Shown here: positions 34,174-43,978 of the stretch, piece after piece | Numbering within the stretch: the first letter of the stretch is position 1 | How the letters are laid out: the number at the start of each line of letters is the position of its first letter | Source of the DNA: Enterovibrio sp045679545 | GTDB lineage: Bacteria; Pseudomonadota; Gammaproteobacteria; Enterobacterales; Vibrionaceae | DNA: 64,000 nt | NCBI RefSeq assembly: GCF_045679545.1 | Contig: NZ_CP166194.1 | Location: forward strand, 3,286,001 to 3,350,000 | Direction of reading: 5' to 3' | Position numbers and translations under genes: made by a program | The notes under the pieces: model-generated | Seen by the model: only the letters and a program-made list of their open reading frames with translations | Database searches by the model: none | Told to the model about the DNA's origin: nothing

Positions 34174-35019
34174 CTAAATACCGTCACCTTCGATAAATTC
34201 TGCGTTACCGTTGAACTTCTGGTCCATGTCAAAAGACGGTTTTTCACTGCTGGGCGTTCCGACAATCTTGGCAGGAACACCTGCTGCGGTTGTGTGTGGT
34301 GGTACATCAATCAACACGACCGAACACGCCGCGACTTTCGCCCCCTCACCCACTTCGATATTGCCAAGAATTTTGGCTCCCGCACCAATCATCACACCTG
34401 TACGAATTTTCGGGTGGCGATCACCACACTCTTTGCCCGTACCGCCCAAGGTAACATCTTGCAGGATAGAAACATCATCCTCTACCACGGCCGTTTCACC
34501 AATCACGATACCAGTGGCATGGTCAAACATGATGCCGCGACCAATGGTTGCTGCAGGATGCACATCCACCTGACAGGCAACAGAGATTTGGTTTTGTAAA
34601 TACACGGCCAGCTCTCGACGGCCTTGTGACCAAAGCCAATTCGCCACGCGAAAGCCTTGCAGCGCATGAAAGCCTTTAAGATAAAGTAACGGGGTGGAAT
34701 ACAATTCGATCGCGGGGTCACGCTCTACTGTCGCGCAAATATCACAGGCTGCTGAGGAGACAATGCTCTCGTCGCCTGCATAAGCGTCTTCCACGACTTC
34801 TCGTACCGCCATGGCTGGCATGCTTGGTGTAGCAAGTTTATTGGCGAGAATATAGCTCAATGCGGCCGCTAACGTATCGTGCTTAATAATGGTGGCATGG
34901 AAAAAGCTCGCCAACATAGGTTCGCGCTCAGTATGCTCTTTCGCTTCGCGTTTAATGGCCTTCCAGACTTTGTCTTGCTGGCATTTTTTGTCGCGGCCTT
35001 CACCACACATCCTTTGCAT
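34174..35019 (-). CDS. cysE: Serine O-acetyltransferase
   Basis: 281 residues. It transfers acetyl from acetyl-CoA to L-serine, the first step of cysteine synthesis. A helical N-terminal domain (about 1-140) is followed by a left-handed beta-helix of hexapeptide repeats (from VDVHPAATIGRG to AACSVVLIDVPPHTT). I keep the first ATG (35019), since GGAAAGG lies at the right distance from it and not from the ATG three codons on. It has its own promoter region after gpsA. The N-terminus is slightly longer than in E. coli (273). Confidence 0.95.
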   Translation of the reverse strand: MQRMCGEGRDKKCQQDKVWKAIKREAKEHTEREPMLASFFHATIIKHDTLAAALSYILANKLATPSMPAMAVREVVEDAYAGDESIVSSAACDICATVERDPAIELYSTPLLYLKGFHALQGFRVANWLWSQGRRELAVYLQNQISVACQVDVHPAATIGRGIMFDHATGIVIGETAVVEDDVSILQDVTLGGTGKECGDRHPKIRTGVMIGAGAKILGNIEVGEGAKVAACSVVLIDVPPHTTAAGVPAKIVGTPSSEKPSFDMDQKFNGNAEFIEGDGI

Positions 35020-35183
35020 CTTGCTACCTTTCCTACGTTGCTGCTCGTGCTAACAATGTTTGCTGACTCAATCAGGTTATCAGTGTGACATAGATAACTA
35101 AACAACCCAATATTGAAACCTTTGACGATAGATAAGTTTGGCACCGCAATTCTCACGATGCTTGTCATTCGTCGCAAAAATAC

Positions 35184-35210
35184 AAAACGCGAGGTTAATG
35201 CTCGCGTTTT
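35184..35210 (-). terminator. gpsA terminator or inter-gene hairpin
   Basis: AAAACGCGAG (35184-35193) pairs with CTCGCGTTTT (35201-35210), loop seven bases; read on the minus strand it ends the gpsA transcript. Confidence 0.8.
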
Positions 35211-35243
35211 ATCAGACTCACCGTCAAGCCTCGACAGCCGAGA

Positions 35244-36275
35244 CTATTCTGATGTTCGCTGACGAGCCAGCAAATCTTGCGCTGCTAGGCGCGCATCTTT
35301 ACCTTCATAAAGCACTTGATATATTTGCTCGACGATAGGCATCTCAACGTTCATACGCTTTGCAAGTACACGTACTTCTTTGGTATTGCGATAGCCTTCA
35401 ACCACCTGACCAATTTCTGCCTGTGCTTCTTCCACGCCTTTGCCTTGCCCTAGCGCCAAACCAAAACGGCGATTGCGCGATTGGTTGTCGGTACATGTCA
35501 GTACCAAATCCCCCAAACCCGCCATGCCCATAAAGGTTTCGCGTTCCGCACCCAATGCCACACCCAAGCGGGTGAGTTCAGCAAGGCCACGGGTGATCAA
35601 TGCAGTACGAGCATTGGCACCAAAGCCGATGCCATCAGACATCCCTGCACCAATCGCAATCACGTTTTTCACCGCACCGCCGAGTTGAATACCGGTAAAA
35701 TCGCTGTTGGCGTAAACACGAAACGTACGGCTGCAGTGAAACTTCTCTTGCAAGTCAGTGAGAAAAGCGCCATCCGGTGAGGCAACCGAAATAGCGGTCG
35801 GCAAACCCGCAGCCAGCTCTTTGGCAAAGGTTGGGCCTGACAATACCGCTAGTGATACCTCATCACCCAGCTGTTCTCTGGCGACATCTTGCAGTAAACG
35901 ACCAGTTTCTGGTTCCAGACCTTTCGTTGCCCAGCAAATACGCTGATCAGCACGGAGGAAAGGTTTTACTTGCGCCAACACCAAACCAAATACATGGCTG
36001 GGTACGACCACCAAGATATCTCGGCTTACCTGTACCGATTCTTTAAGATCGGCACTAAGGATAAGAGACTCTGGAAAGGCGACACCGGGCAGAAACGCTT
36101 CATTTGAACGATCAATTTCAAGCTGTGCCATATGTGCCGCTTCATGTCCCCACAACACCACGTTAGCGCCGTTGCGAGCCAAAGAGATCGCGAGAGATGT
36201 GCCGTATGAGCCTGCGCCCAATACGGTCATAGCAACATCAGCCAAAGCACGTGTGGCTTGGGTATTTTCTGTCAT
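35244..36275 (-). CDS. gpsA: Glycerol-3-phosphate dehydrogenase [NAD(P)+]
   Basis: 343 residues (E. coli 339). It makes sn-glycerol 3-phosphate from dihydroxyacetone phosphate for phospholipids. VLGAGSYGTSLAI is the N-terminal dinucleotide fold, CWATKGLEPETG and LSGPTFAKELA are conserved, and GGAVKNVIAIGAGM holds the catalytic lysine. It is 24 bases after secB in a yibN-secB-gpsA operon. Confidence 0.96.
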   Translation of the reverse strand: MTENTQATRALADVAMTVLGAGSYGTSLAISLARNGANVVLWGHEAAHMAQLEIDRSNEAFLPGVAFPESLILSADLKESVQVSRDILVVVPSHVFGLVLAQVKPFLRADQRICWATKGLEPETGRLLQDVAREQLGDEVSLAVLSGPTFAKELAAGLPTAISVASPDGAFLTDLQEKFHCSRTFRVYANSDFTGIQLGGAVKNVIAIGAGMSDGIGFGANARTALITRGLAELTRLGVALGAERETFMGMAGLGDLVLTCTDNQSRNRRFGLALGQGKGVEEAQAEIGQVVEGYRNTKEVRVLAKRMNVEMPIVEQIYQVLYEGKDARLAAQDLLARQRTSE

Positions 36276-36299
36276 GGGTGTCGACCTTTTGTGCTGCGC

Positions 36300-36770
36300 T
36301 TACGCGTCAGCGTTTTCAGTGTTTTGCGTTTGGTTTTGCAGGTAGTTCATGAACAATGCGTCAAAGTTAACTGGCGCTAGGTTCAATTGTGGGAACGTAC
36401 CTTTCACAACCAAGCTTGAAATGGTTTCACGTGCGTATGGGAACAGGATGTTCGGGCAGAATGCGCCTAGGCAATGTGCTAGTTGTGGTGCTTCCATACC
36501 GCCAACGCTGAAGATACCGCCTTGCTGAACTTCACACAGGAAACCATTCTCTTCGCCGTTTTTCACGGTAACAGTCAGGCGTAAAACCACTTCGTAAACA
36601 CCTTCACCTAGCTCACGGCTTTGGGTGTCTAGATCCAGGTTTACATCTGGGTTCCACTCTTGTTGAAAAACGTCTGGAGAGTTTGGCGCTTCAAAAGACA
36701 CGTCTTTCAGGAAGATACGTTGGATAGCAAAGTTTTGTTGCTCTTGTTGGTTGTTCGCTGCTTCAGCCAT
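36300..36770 (-). CDS. secB: Protein-export chaperone SecB
   Basis: 156 residues (E. coli 155). SecB is a cytoplasmic tetramer that keeps preproteins unfolded and hands them to SecA. QRIFLKDVSFEAPN, LTVTVKN and LAPVNFDALFMNYL are conserved segments. It lies between yibN and gpsA; the grxC gene present here in E. coli is missing. Confidence 0.97.
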   Translation of the reverse strand: MAEAANNQQEQQNFAIQRIFLKDVSFEAPNSPDVFQQEWNPDVNLDLDTQSRELGEGVYEVVLRLTVTVKNGEENGFLCEVQQGGIFSVGGMEAPQLAHCLGAFCPNILFPYARETISSLVVKGTFPQLNLAPVNFDALFMNYLQNQTQNTENADA

Positions 36771-36823
36771 AATGATAAATCCTTGTTAATTAAATAAATG
36801 CTTTCTCGCATTCTAAAATGAGT

Positions 36824-36848
36824 CAGGCAGCCCTAATAGAGCTGCCTG
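36824..36848 (-). other. Hairpin between yibN and secB
   Basis: CAGGCAGC (36824-36831) pairs with GCTGCCTG (36841-36848), loop nine bases. On the minus strand it is followed by ACTCATTTTAG, a poor T run, so partial attenuation of the yibN-secB transcript is possible. Confidence 0.4.
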
Positions 36849-36869
36849 TCGAATAGCTCACTGCCAGCG

Positions 36870-37310
36870 TTACTTTTTCTTTTTGTGACGGACGAGTGGA
36901 AGATTCGCTTCTTTCCACGAAATCAGCCCATCTTTCAGCACGCTAACATTCTCAAACCCTGCCTTTGTCAGCACGTTTGCGCTTTCAATGGCGGTCTGTC
37001 CGGTCTTACACACCAGAATGATTGGGTCTGATTTATGTTTTTCAATCTCACCAAAGGAATTGGCTTTAATGTCTTTCGCCAAAACGTGAAGTGCGCCTGC
37101 AATATGACCTGCGCGGTATTCGTCGCGGCTACGGATATCGACAAACACACCATTTTCGCGGTTCACCATCACGGTAGCGTCATTTGGCGTGGCAATTTTG
37201 TATGCAGCGGTTTTCTGCTTGATGACTGACAAAATCAGCGCAACAACCAGACCTACCCACACCAGTGACAAAATCAAGTTACTTTGGACAAATTCAATTA
37301 ACTGCTGCAT
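36870..37310 (-). CDS. yibN: Membrane-anchored rhodanese-like protein YibN
   Basis: 146 residues. One N-terminal membrane helix (about 10-30) is followed by a single rhodanese domain whose active-site cysteine sits in ILVCKTGQTA. The sulphur acceptor is unknown. The C-terminus is basic (RHKKKK). It heads the operon with secB and gpsA, the same order as in E. coli apart from absent grxC. Confidence 0.9.
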   Translation of the reverse strand: MQQLIEFVQSNLILSLVWVGLVVALILSVIKQKTAAYKIATPNDATVMVNRENGVFVDIRSRDEYRAGHIAGALHVLAKDIKANSFGEIEKHKSDPIILVCKTGQTAIESANVLTKAGFENVSVLKDGLISWKEANLPLVRHKKKK

Positions 37311-37742
37311 AGCTCGCTTCTACATTCATGTCGGCAAAAAAATCGACCCCGAGTATAACCTCCCGCGCTGGCAAGTACAGCATGGGCTTGGATTTCCATG
37401 CTCTCGCTCACTGCCACTAAACAGCAAAAGCTTGAAACAGGTCACACTCATCCCCACTTAATAAAGACGATATGCCATTTTATTTTTTCAAACCGCTTAG
37501 CAGACAAGGTCCCATGTAAAAGCTGTTGAATTACTACAGCTATTTTCTCCACACTCTTCATACATGAGAGCGAATCAAGTGAATAAGACTCGGTACAAGC
37601 CCCGAGACAGCTGAGCTAAGCACTTGGCATTACAATATTTGTTGAATAATTAGCGAAAAATTTTGCCTACTGCTTAACCACTAAAATGTAGTAAAGTTAC
37701 GCTAATTGTTTTTATCGAAATTGACATTAAAGAGGACACTGT
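37311..37742. other. Divergent control region between yibN and gpmI
   Basis: 432 bases without a supported gene. It should hold both promoters. I see only a weak hairpin near 37520 (AGCTGTTGAATTACTACAGCT) and the gpmI ribosome binding site AGAGGA. No operator consensus is clear. Confidence 0.5.
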
Positions 37743-39281
37743 ATGTCTGCTAAGAAGCCTTTGGCTCTCGTTATTCTGGATGGATGGGGTTATCGCGAAG
37801 ATAACAGCGATAACGCCATTGCTAATGCTAAAACACCGGTTCTTGACGGCTTAATGGCGGGCACCAGCACCCTGATCTCTGCGTCAGGCATGGACGTTGG
37901 TCTGCCAGATGGTCAAATGGGCAACTCTGAAGTTGGTCACACCAACATTGGCGCTGGCCGTATCGTTTACCAAGACCTGACCCGTATCACCAAAGCGATT
38001 ACCGATGGGGAATTTTTCGACAACGCGGTTCTAACTGGCGCAGTTGATAAAGCAGTGAAAGCGGGCAAAGCCGTTCACATCATGGGTCTGCTATCACCAG
38101 GCGGTGTTCACAGCCATGAAGACCACATTGCAGCAGCGATTGAACTTGCCGTTCAACGTGGTGCTGAAAATGTCTACCTGCATTGCTTCCTTGATGGTCG
38201 TGATACGCCGCCACGCAGCGCGAAAAACTCGCTGGTGCGCTTCGACGAGTTGTACGCGAAGCTAGGTAAAGGCCGCACGGCTTCTCTCGTTGGTCGTTAC
38301 TACGCAATGGACCGCGATAACAACTGGGATCGCGTCGAAAAAGCTTATGACCTGCTGACTCAAGCAAAAGGTGATTTCACTTACGCGTCTGCTGTTGAAG
38401 CACTGGAAGCGGCTTATGCTCGAGATGAGAACGATGAATTCGTCAAAGCATCTGAAATCCGCGCTGAAGGCCAACCTGTTGCGTCTATCAATGACGGCGA
38501 CAGCCTGATTTTCATGAACTTCCGTGCTGACCGTGCGCGCCAAATCGCTCGCACTTTCCTGCCATCGTTTGACGGTTTCACCCGTTCAAAAGTGGCTGCA
38601 TTGTCTGATTTCGTGATGCTAACTGAATACGCAGCAGATATCGACGCGTCTTGTGCGTACCCATCAGACAACTTGGTTAACACGCTGGGTGAGTGGCTAT
38701 CGAAAGAAGGCAAAACTCAGCTGCGGATTTCTGAAACTGAAAAGTACGCGCACGTGACGTTCTTCTTCAATGGCGGTGCGGAAGACGCATTCGACGGCGA
38801 AGAGCGTTCATTGGTGGCTTCACCGAAAGTCGCCACGTATGACCTGCAGCCTGAAATGAGTTCAGAAGAATTGACCGACAAACTGGTCGCAGCGATTAAG
38901 AGCGGCAAGTTTGATCAAATCATCTGTAACTACCCGAACGGCGACATGGTTGGCCACACAGGTGTTTACGATGCAGCGGTTAAAGCATGTGAAGCGGTAG
39001 ATAGCTGTATCGGCCGTGTGGTTGAAGCCATCAAAGAAGTTGACGGCCAGCTGCTGATCACCGCTGACCATGGTAATGCTGAGATGATGGTCGACCCTGA
39101 AACGGGTGGCATTCACACTGCGCACACCAACTTGCCTGTTCCGTTGATTTATGTGGGCAACAAGAACATCGAACTTGTTGAAGGCGGTAAGCTGTCAGAT
39201 CTGGCACCTACCATGCTTTCATTGACTGGTGTATCTATCCCATCAGACATGACTGGCAAGCCACTTTACGTCCAAAAGTAA
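37743..39281 (+). CDS. gpmI: 2,3-bisphosphoglycerate-independent phosphoglycerate mutase
   Basis: 512 residues. This manganese-dependent alkaline-phosphatase-fold enzyme interconverts 3- and 2-phosphoglycerate. LVILDGWGYRE is the N-terminal metal motif and Ser62 in GQMGNSEVGHTNIGAGR is the phosphoserine nucleophile. ITADHGNAE and HTAHTNLPVP supply further ligands. It is followed by envC and yibQ as in E. coli, but a terminator separates it from envC. Confidence 0.97.
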   Translation: MSAKKPLALVILDGWGYREDNSDNAIANAKTPVLDGLMAGTSTLISASGMDVGLPDGQMGNSEVGHTNIGAGRIVYQDLTRITKAITDGEFFDNAVLTGAVDKAVKAGKAVHIMGLLSPGGVHSHEDHIAAAIELAVQRGAENVYLHCFLDGRDTPPRSAKNSLVRFDELYAKLGKGRTASLVGRYYAMDRDNNWDRVEKAYDLLTQAKGDFTYASAVEALEAAYARDENDEFVKASEIRAEGQPVASINDGDSLIFMNFRADRARQIARTFLPSFDGFTRSKVAALSDFVMLTEYAADIDASCAYPSDNLVNTLGEWLSKEGKTQLRISETEKYAHVTFFFNGGAEDAFDGEERSLVASPKVATYDLQPEMSSEELTDKLVAAIKSGKFDQIICNYPNGDMVGHTGVYDAAVKACEAVDSCIGRVVEAIKEVDGQLLITADHGNAEMMVDPETGGIHTAHTNLPVPLIYVGNKNIELVEGGKLSDLAPTMLSLTGVSIPSDMTGKPLYVQK

Positions 39282-39320
39282 GGTTTCAACGCTAAATACC
39301 GGTTCGGTCATTTAGCGATT

Positions 39321-39370
39321 AAAACGCGCCGATAGTGAGGGAAAACTCCCTTTTTGTTGGCGCGTTTTTT
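39321..39370 (+). terminator. Two-tier terminator after gpmI
   Basis: Outer stem AAAACGCGCC (39321-39330) with GGCGCGTTTT (39359-39368) encloses an inner hairpin AGGGA AAAC TCCCT. A T run ends the structure. Outer and inner elements each can terminate. Confidence 0.75.
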
Positions 39371-39510
39371 ATTGCCTGCCGTACGCCTTGCTTCTCTTTT
39401 ACGCATTTAGAAATCTTGTTTAATTAGAAGCACTAATATCTTTCTTTTCTTGCGACGCTGAGACACTCTCAATAGTGCAGACCCCTGATCAGATTGATAT
39501 ACTGCCAAAC

Positions 39511-40674
39511 ATGTTGGGAATAAATTTGCGCCTGCTGAAAAAATTGCGCGCCAGTGCTCTATGCACTGGCGTTTTGCTATGCCTGATGATTGGCTCACCA
39601 TCCAACGCCAGCGATGAGCAACTGTCGGGGGTCAAAAATGAAATATCCCGGCAAGAACAGCAGCTCAATACGAGCAGTAAGAAGCTCAACACCTTGCAAT
39701 CAGCGCTGAAAAAGCAAGAGCAATCCATCAGCAACTTGGCAAAGCAGATCCGTGCCTCCAATGCAACGTTATCGACGCTTGAAGATGACATTGCCGCGCT
39801 CAACCGTGAAAGCCAGCGCCTAGAGCAGCTCATGCTCGGGCAAATGGAATTGTTGAAAGAGTTACTGAACAGCCAGTATCGCCAAGGTGAACACAATCAA
39901 TTAAATGCGCTGCTTAGTGGGCAAGACACCAGCAAGCTGGATCGCATGACGGTGTACGCCGAACGCCTGTCAAAAGCACGTACCGACGCCATCAATGAAT
40001 TGTCAGCAACTGATACCGAGTTGCAACTCAAACGTCGCATGTTAGATCAGCAAACAGACAAACAAAAAGCGGTGCTGGCTTCGCTACAAGCGGATAAAGC
40101 CAAACTGGAAAAAGAACAAAAAGCGCAGAAAAAAACCGCCAGCGCCATTCAACGCCAAATCAGCAGCGACAAGTCTTATCTTTCTGAGCTGCGTGACAAC
40201 GAGAAAAGCCTCAAAGTCGAACTAGAAAAATCCGCAGAATTAGCGCGGATTGCCGCCGAACAAGCCAAAGTCAAAATGGATGGGCTCGGCAAGTACAAAG
40301 GCAAACTGCAATGGCCAGTAAGAGGCAAAGTGCTGCATAGCTATGGCAGTCCGCAAAGCGGTCAACTGCGCTGGAACGGCATGGTCATTTCCGCCAAAGA
40401 AGGAGCCGAAGTCAAAGCGGCTCATGATGGCACGGTGGTGTTGTCTAACTGGCTACGCGGATACGGATTGATGGTGGTGGTTGATCACGGTAAAGGCGAC
40501 ATGAGTTTTTATGGCTATAACCAAGCACTGTTACGCAATGTGGGGGACACAGTAAAAGCGGGAGACCCCGTGGCACTTGTTGGTAACAGCGGCGGGCAAG
40601 CCTCCTCCGGCCTTTACTTCGAAATACGGCGTAAAGGCAATGCCACTAACCCTAGCCCTTGGCTCGGGCGGTAA
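39511..40674 (+). CDS. envC: Murein hydrolase activator EnvC
   Basis: 387 residues from ATG 39511; an in-frame upstream start at 39475 is not needed. A basic N-terminus and hydrophobic stretch (about 10-30) form the signal peptide. A long coiled coil (about 35-240) contacts FtsEX, and a degenerate LytM/M23 domain (about 270-385) activates amidases AmiA/B at the septum. Intact M23 zinc ligands are not complete, as expected for EnvC. Confidence 0.93.
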   Translation: MLGINLRLLKKLRASALCTGVLLCLMIGSPSNASDEQLSGVKNEISRQEQQLNTSSKKLNTLQSALKKQEQSISNLAKQIRASNATLSTLEDDIAALNRESQRLEQLMLGQMELLKELLNSQYRQGEHNQLNALLSGQDTSKLDRMTVYAERLSKARTDAINELSATDTELQLKRRMLDQQTDKQKAVLASLQADKAKLEKEQKAQKKTASAIQRQISSDKSYLSELRDNEKSLKVELEKSAELARIAAEQAKVKMDGLGKYKGKLQWPVRGKVLHSYGSPQSGQLRWNGMVISAKEGAEVKAAHDGTVVLSNWLRGYGLMVVVDHGKGDMSFYGYNQALLRNVGDTVKAGDPVALVGNSGGQASSGLYFEIRRKGNATNPSPWLGR

Positions 40675-40690
40675 GCGGAGTCGGTAGCAG

Positions 40691-41431
40691 ATGCAAAGGA
40701 TTGTCACTGTCACCACCTACATCATACTCTCATTAGCATTGCTGCTCGCCATGCCAGCCATGGCGAACCCTTTAACGAAACCCAAACTCGCTGTGATCAT
40801 TGACGACCTCGGCTATGACCTGATGCCAAGGGACATCGCAAAACTCCCCCCCGAAATCAGCATCTCGGTGATCCCATTTACGGAGTTTGATACCGCGGTC
40901 GCACTGACTGCGCTTAGTCAACACCGTGAAATTTTGCTTCACTTGCCCATGCAAAGCCCACCCGGCGCCCCACAAGAGTCATATGTGCTAACGCTCGATA
41001 TGTCCAAACAAGAGATGCAAGAAGCCGTGCAAGAGGCGCTGTATCGCGTTCCTCATGCAGTTGCGGTAAACAACCATATGGGCAGCTTACTGACTCAGCA
41101 CCGCGAGCCGATGCACTGGATTATGGAGTTGCTCCACGACAGACAATTGGGGTTTATCGACAGCCGTACCACCGTCAATACGGTGGCACAAAAAATCGCG
41201 AAGCAACATGGTCTCCCCAACAATCGCCGTCATGTCTTTCTCGACCATTATCTCAATGAAGCATTTATCTCTGATCAACTCGAATTAGCCGTCACACTGG
41301 CCGAAAAACGAGGTATCGCGGTCGTGATAGCCCACCCTTTCCCAATCACACTCGATACGCTGCAAAAAGCACTTCCTTATCTTCAGCAACGGGTTGATTT
41401 AGTGCCTATCTCTCAGGCCTTCTTACCCTAA
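40691..41431 (+). CDS. yibQ: Divergent polysaccharide deacetylase family protein YibQ
   Basis: 246 residues with a signal peptide of about 25 residues (ILSLALLLAMPAMA). The domain has the NodB-like fold: IIDDLGYD supplies an Asp pair, LLHLPMQSPP and VNNHMGSLLT are conserved, and IAHPFPITL lies late. It follows envC by 16 bases in one operon. The periplasmic substrate is unknown. Confidence 0.9.
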   Translation: MQRIVTVTTYIILSLALLLAMPAMANPLTKPKLAVIIDDLGYDLMPRDIAKLPPEISISVIPFTEFDTAVALTALSQHREILLHLPMQSPPGAPQESYVLTLDMSKQEMQEAVQEALYRVPHAVAVNNHMGSLLTQHREPMHWIMELLHDRQLGFIDSRTTVNTVAQKIAKQHGLPNNRRHVFLDHYLNEAFISDQLELAVTLAEKRGIAVVIAHPFPITLDTLQKALPYLQQRVDLVPISQAFLP

Positions 41432-41463
41432 ACCGCGATTTTTACCTTTGCTCTAGCATTAAA

Positions 41464-41483
41464 AAACCCGCCGCAGCGGGTTT
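41464..41483 (-). terminator. Terminator after tdh
   Basis: AAACCCGC pairs with GCGGGTTT, loop CGCA; six T follow on the minus strand. It lies between convergent yibQ and tdh. Confidence 0.8.
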
Positions 41484-41495
41484 GATTATTGTTTT

Positions 41496-42560
41496 TTAGT
41501 CACCCACGATTGGTGAAGATGACTTCTGCCAATCCAAAATCACTTTGCCTGACATGCCTGAACGCATCATGTCAAAGCCTTGTTGGAAATCATCCACACT
41601 ATAGTGATGCGTGATGATTGGGCTGAGATCTAAACCTGATTGAATCAAACTCGCCATCTTGTACCAGGTTTCGAACATCTCGCGACCATAGATACCTTTA
41701 ATCACCAAACCTTTGAAGATCACTTGGTTCCAGTCGATACCCATGTCTGAAGGCGGAATACCCAGAAGGGCGATACGACCACCATGGTTCATAGTTTTAA
41801 GCATGGCATTGAACGCTGACGGGTTACCTGACATTTCCATGCCCACATCGAAGCCTTCACGCATGCCAAGTTCGGCCATCACGTCTTCCAGCTTTTCTTC
41901 AGCAACATTCACTGCACGGGTTACACCCATTTTGCGTGCCAAATCCAAACGGTATTCGTTCACATCCGTGATCACCACATGACGCGCACCCACATGCTTA
42001 GCCACAGCCGCAGCCATAATGCCAATCGGGCCAGCACCGGTGATCAGCACATCTTCGCCAACCAAATCAAACGACAGTGCCGTGTGTACTGCGTTGCCAA
42101 ATGGGTCGAAGATTGATGCGAGATCATCAGAGATATCCGCAGGGATTTTGAAAGCATTGAACGCAGGGATCACCAAATACTCGGCAAATGCCCCTTCACG
42201 GTTAACACCAACACCGGTGGTATTGCGGCAAAGATGTGTGCGGCCTGCACGACAGTTACGGCAGTGACCACAGGTGATATGACCTTCACCTGAAACACGA
42301 TCGCCCACAGTGAAACCGCGAACTTCCTGACCCATGGCAACCACTTCACCCACGTATTCGTGACCGACAACCATAGGCACAGGAATGGTCTTTTGTGACC
42401 ATTCGTCCCAGTTGTAGATGTGTACATCGGTACCACAAATCGCGGTTTTACGGATTTTGATCAGAAGATCGTTGTGACCCACTTCTGGTAGGTCGACTTC
42501 TGTCATCCAAATACCTGGCTCTGGTTTCAGTTTTGCCAGTGCTTTCATTTTGTTTGTCAT
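41496..42560 (-). CDS. tdh: L-threonine 3-dehydrogenase
   Basis: 354 residues from ATG 42560; a GTG at 42566 directly after the kbl stop and an ATG at 42548 are also possible. This zinc alcohol-dehydrogenase family enzyme oxidises threonine to 2-amino-3-ketobutyrate. Catalytic zinc ligands are C42 and H67-E68; C97, C100, C103 and C111 bind the structural zinc. GAGPIGIMAAA is the NAD fold. It is coupled to kbl, which uses the product. Confidence 0.95.
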   Translation of the reverse strand: MTNKMKALAKLKPEPGIWMTEVDLPEVGHNDLLIKIRKTAICGTDVHIYNWDEWSQKTIPVPMVVGHEYVGEVVAMGQEVRGFTVGDRVSGEGHITCGHCRNCRAGRTHLCRNTTGVGVNREGAFAEYLVIPAFNAFKIPADISDDLASIFDPFGNAVHTALSFDLVGEDVLITGAGPIGIMAAAVAKHVGARHVVITDVNEYRLDLARKMGVTRAVNVAEEKLEDVMAELGMREGFDVGMEMSGNPSAFNAMLKTMNHGGRIALLGIPPSDMGIDWNQVIFKGLVIKGIYGREMFETWYKMASLIQSGLDLSPIITHHYSVDDFQQGFDMMRSGMSGKVILDWQKSSSPIVGD

Positions 42561-42566
42561 TGTCAC

Positions 42567-43763
42567 TTACTCAATCAGCCCCATGTCTTTACCCACTTTG
42601 ATAAAGGCATCGATAGCTTTGTCTAATTGCTCGCGGCTATGTGCAGCCGACATTTGTGTACGAATACGTGCTTGGCCTTTTGGTACCACAGGGAACGAGA
42701 AACCTACCACGTAGATACCTTCTTCCATCATGCGCTGTGCAAACTCAGCACCCACTTTTGCGTCGCCAAGCATCACTGGGATGATCGCATGATCAGCACC
42801 AGAGAGCGTGAAGCCTGCTTCGCTCATGCGCGCGCGGAAGTGGCTAGCGTTCTCCCATAGTTGGGTGCGCAAATTGCCGCTTTCTTCCAACAGGTCGATC
42901 ACACGGATAGACGCAGAGACGATTGCTGGCGCCAGTGAGTTAGAGAACAAATACGGACGTGAGCGCTGGCGCAGCCAATCAATCACTTCTTTTTTACCCG
43001 ACGTGTAACCGCCTGATGCGCCCCCCATGGCTTTGCCAAGCGTACCGGTAATGATGTCGATGCGTTCAATCACGTCGTGGTGCTCGTGCGTACCACGACC
43101 GTTCGCGCCCATAAAGCCCACTGCGTGAGAGTCATCAACCATCACCAATGCGCCGTATTTGTCTGCCAAATCACAAATCGCTGGCAGGTTCGCCACGACG
43201 CCGTCCATTGAGAACACACCGTCTGTCACGATAAGCGTGTTACGAGCGCCCGCTTCTTTGGCAGCGATCAGTTGCTGCTCAAGCTCTTCCATGTTGTTGT
43301 TGGCATAACGAAAACGCATCGCTTTACAAAGACGCACACCATCAATGATTGAGGCATGGTTGAGTGCGTCAGAAATGATGGCATCTTCCGCACCCAAAAT
43401 GGTTTCAAACAAACCCGTGTTGGCATCAAAGCAAGAGGTATAAAGAATCGTGTCTTCCATACCTAAGAAGGTAGAGAGTTTTTCCTCAAGCTCTTTGTGC
43501 GCGTCTTGCGTTCCGCAGATGAAACGAACTGATGCCATACCAAAGCCATGCTGATCCATGCCCTTTTGCGCCGCTTCAATCAGCGTTGGGTGGTTAGCCA
43601 AGCCCAGATAATTGTTCGCACAGAAATTCAACACTTCAGCGCCAGACGTCACCGAGATACTCGCCTGTTGGGCAGAAGTGATCACGCGTTCATCTTTGTA
43701 CAGACCTTCAGCTTTGGTTTCTTCAAGCTGCTGGCGGATTTGCTGGTAAAAAGCGGCAGTCAT
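42567..43763 (-). CDS. kbl: 2-amino-3-ketobutyrate CoA ligase
   Basis: 398 residues, exactly as in E. coli. This PLP alpha-oxoamine synthase cleaves 2-amino-3-ketobutyrate to glycine and acetyl-CoA. K244 in ITGTLGKAMGGASGG binds PLP; VMVDDSHAVGF is the cofactor-contact motif. It is the first gene of the kbl-tdh threonine catabolic operon. Confidence 0.97.
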   Translation of the reverse strand: MTAAFYQQIRQQLEETKAEGLYKDERVITSAQQASISVTSGAEVLNFCANNYLGLANHPTLIEAAQKGMDQHGFGMASVRFICGTQDAHKELEEKLSTFLGMEDTILYTSCFDANTGLFETILGAEDAIISDALNHASIIDGVRLCKAMRFRYANNNMEELEQQLIAAKEAGARNTLIVTDGVFSMDGVVANLPAICDLADKYGALVMVDDSHAVGFMGANGRGTHEHHDVIERIDIITGTLGKAMGGASGGYTSGKKEVIDWLRQRSRPYLFSNSLAPAIVSASIRVIDLLEESGNLRTQLWENASHFRARMSEAGFTLSGADHAIIPVMLGDAKVGAEFAQRMMEEGIYVVGFSFPVVPKGQARIRTQMSAAHSREQLDKAIDAFIKVGKDMGLIE

Positions 43764-43978
43764 CGCTCACTCCATCAAGGAAAACAGGAACAGATTTAAG
43801 ACGTGCGACCAGTAGATCACTGATAACACAGTGTTTATTGCACCATATGTAGCTGATATGCCCAAGGGATGCTTTTAATGCAGTATGACATATCAGAATG
43901 GAGGTCGATAATAGAATTATGAGGATGACTGCGTCTATCTGATTAGCACATCTTATTGCCATAGATCACGCAGATAAA

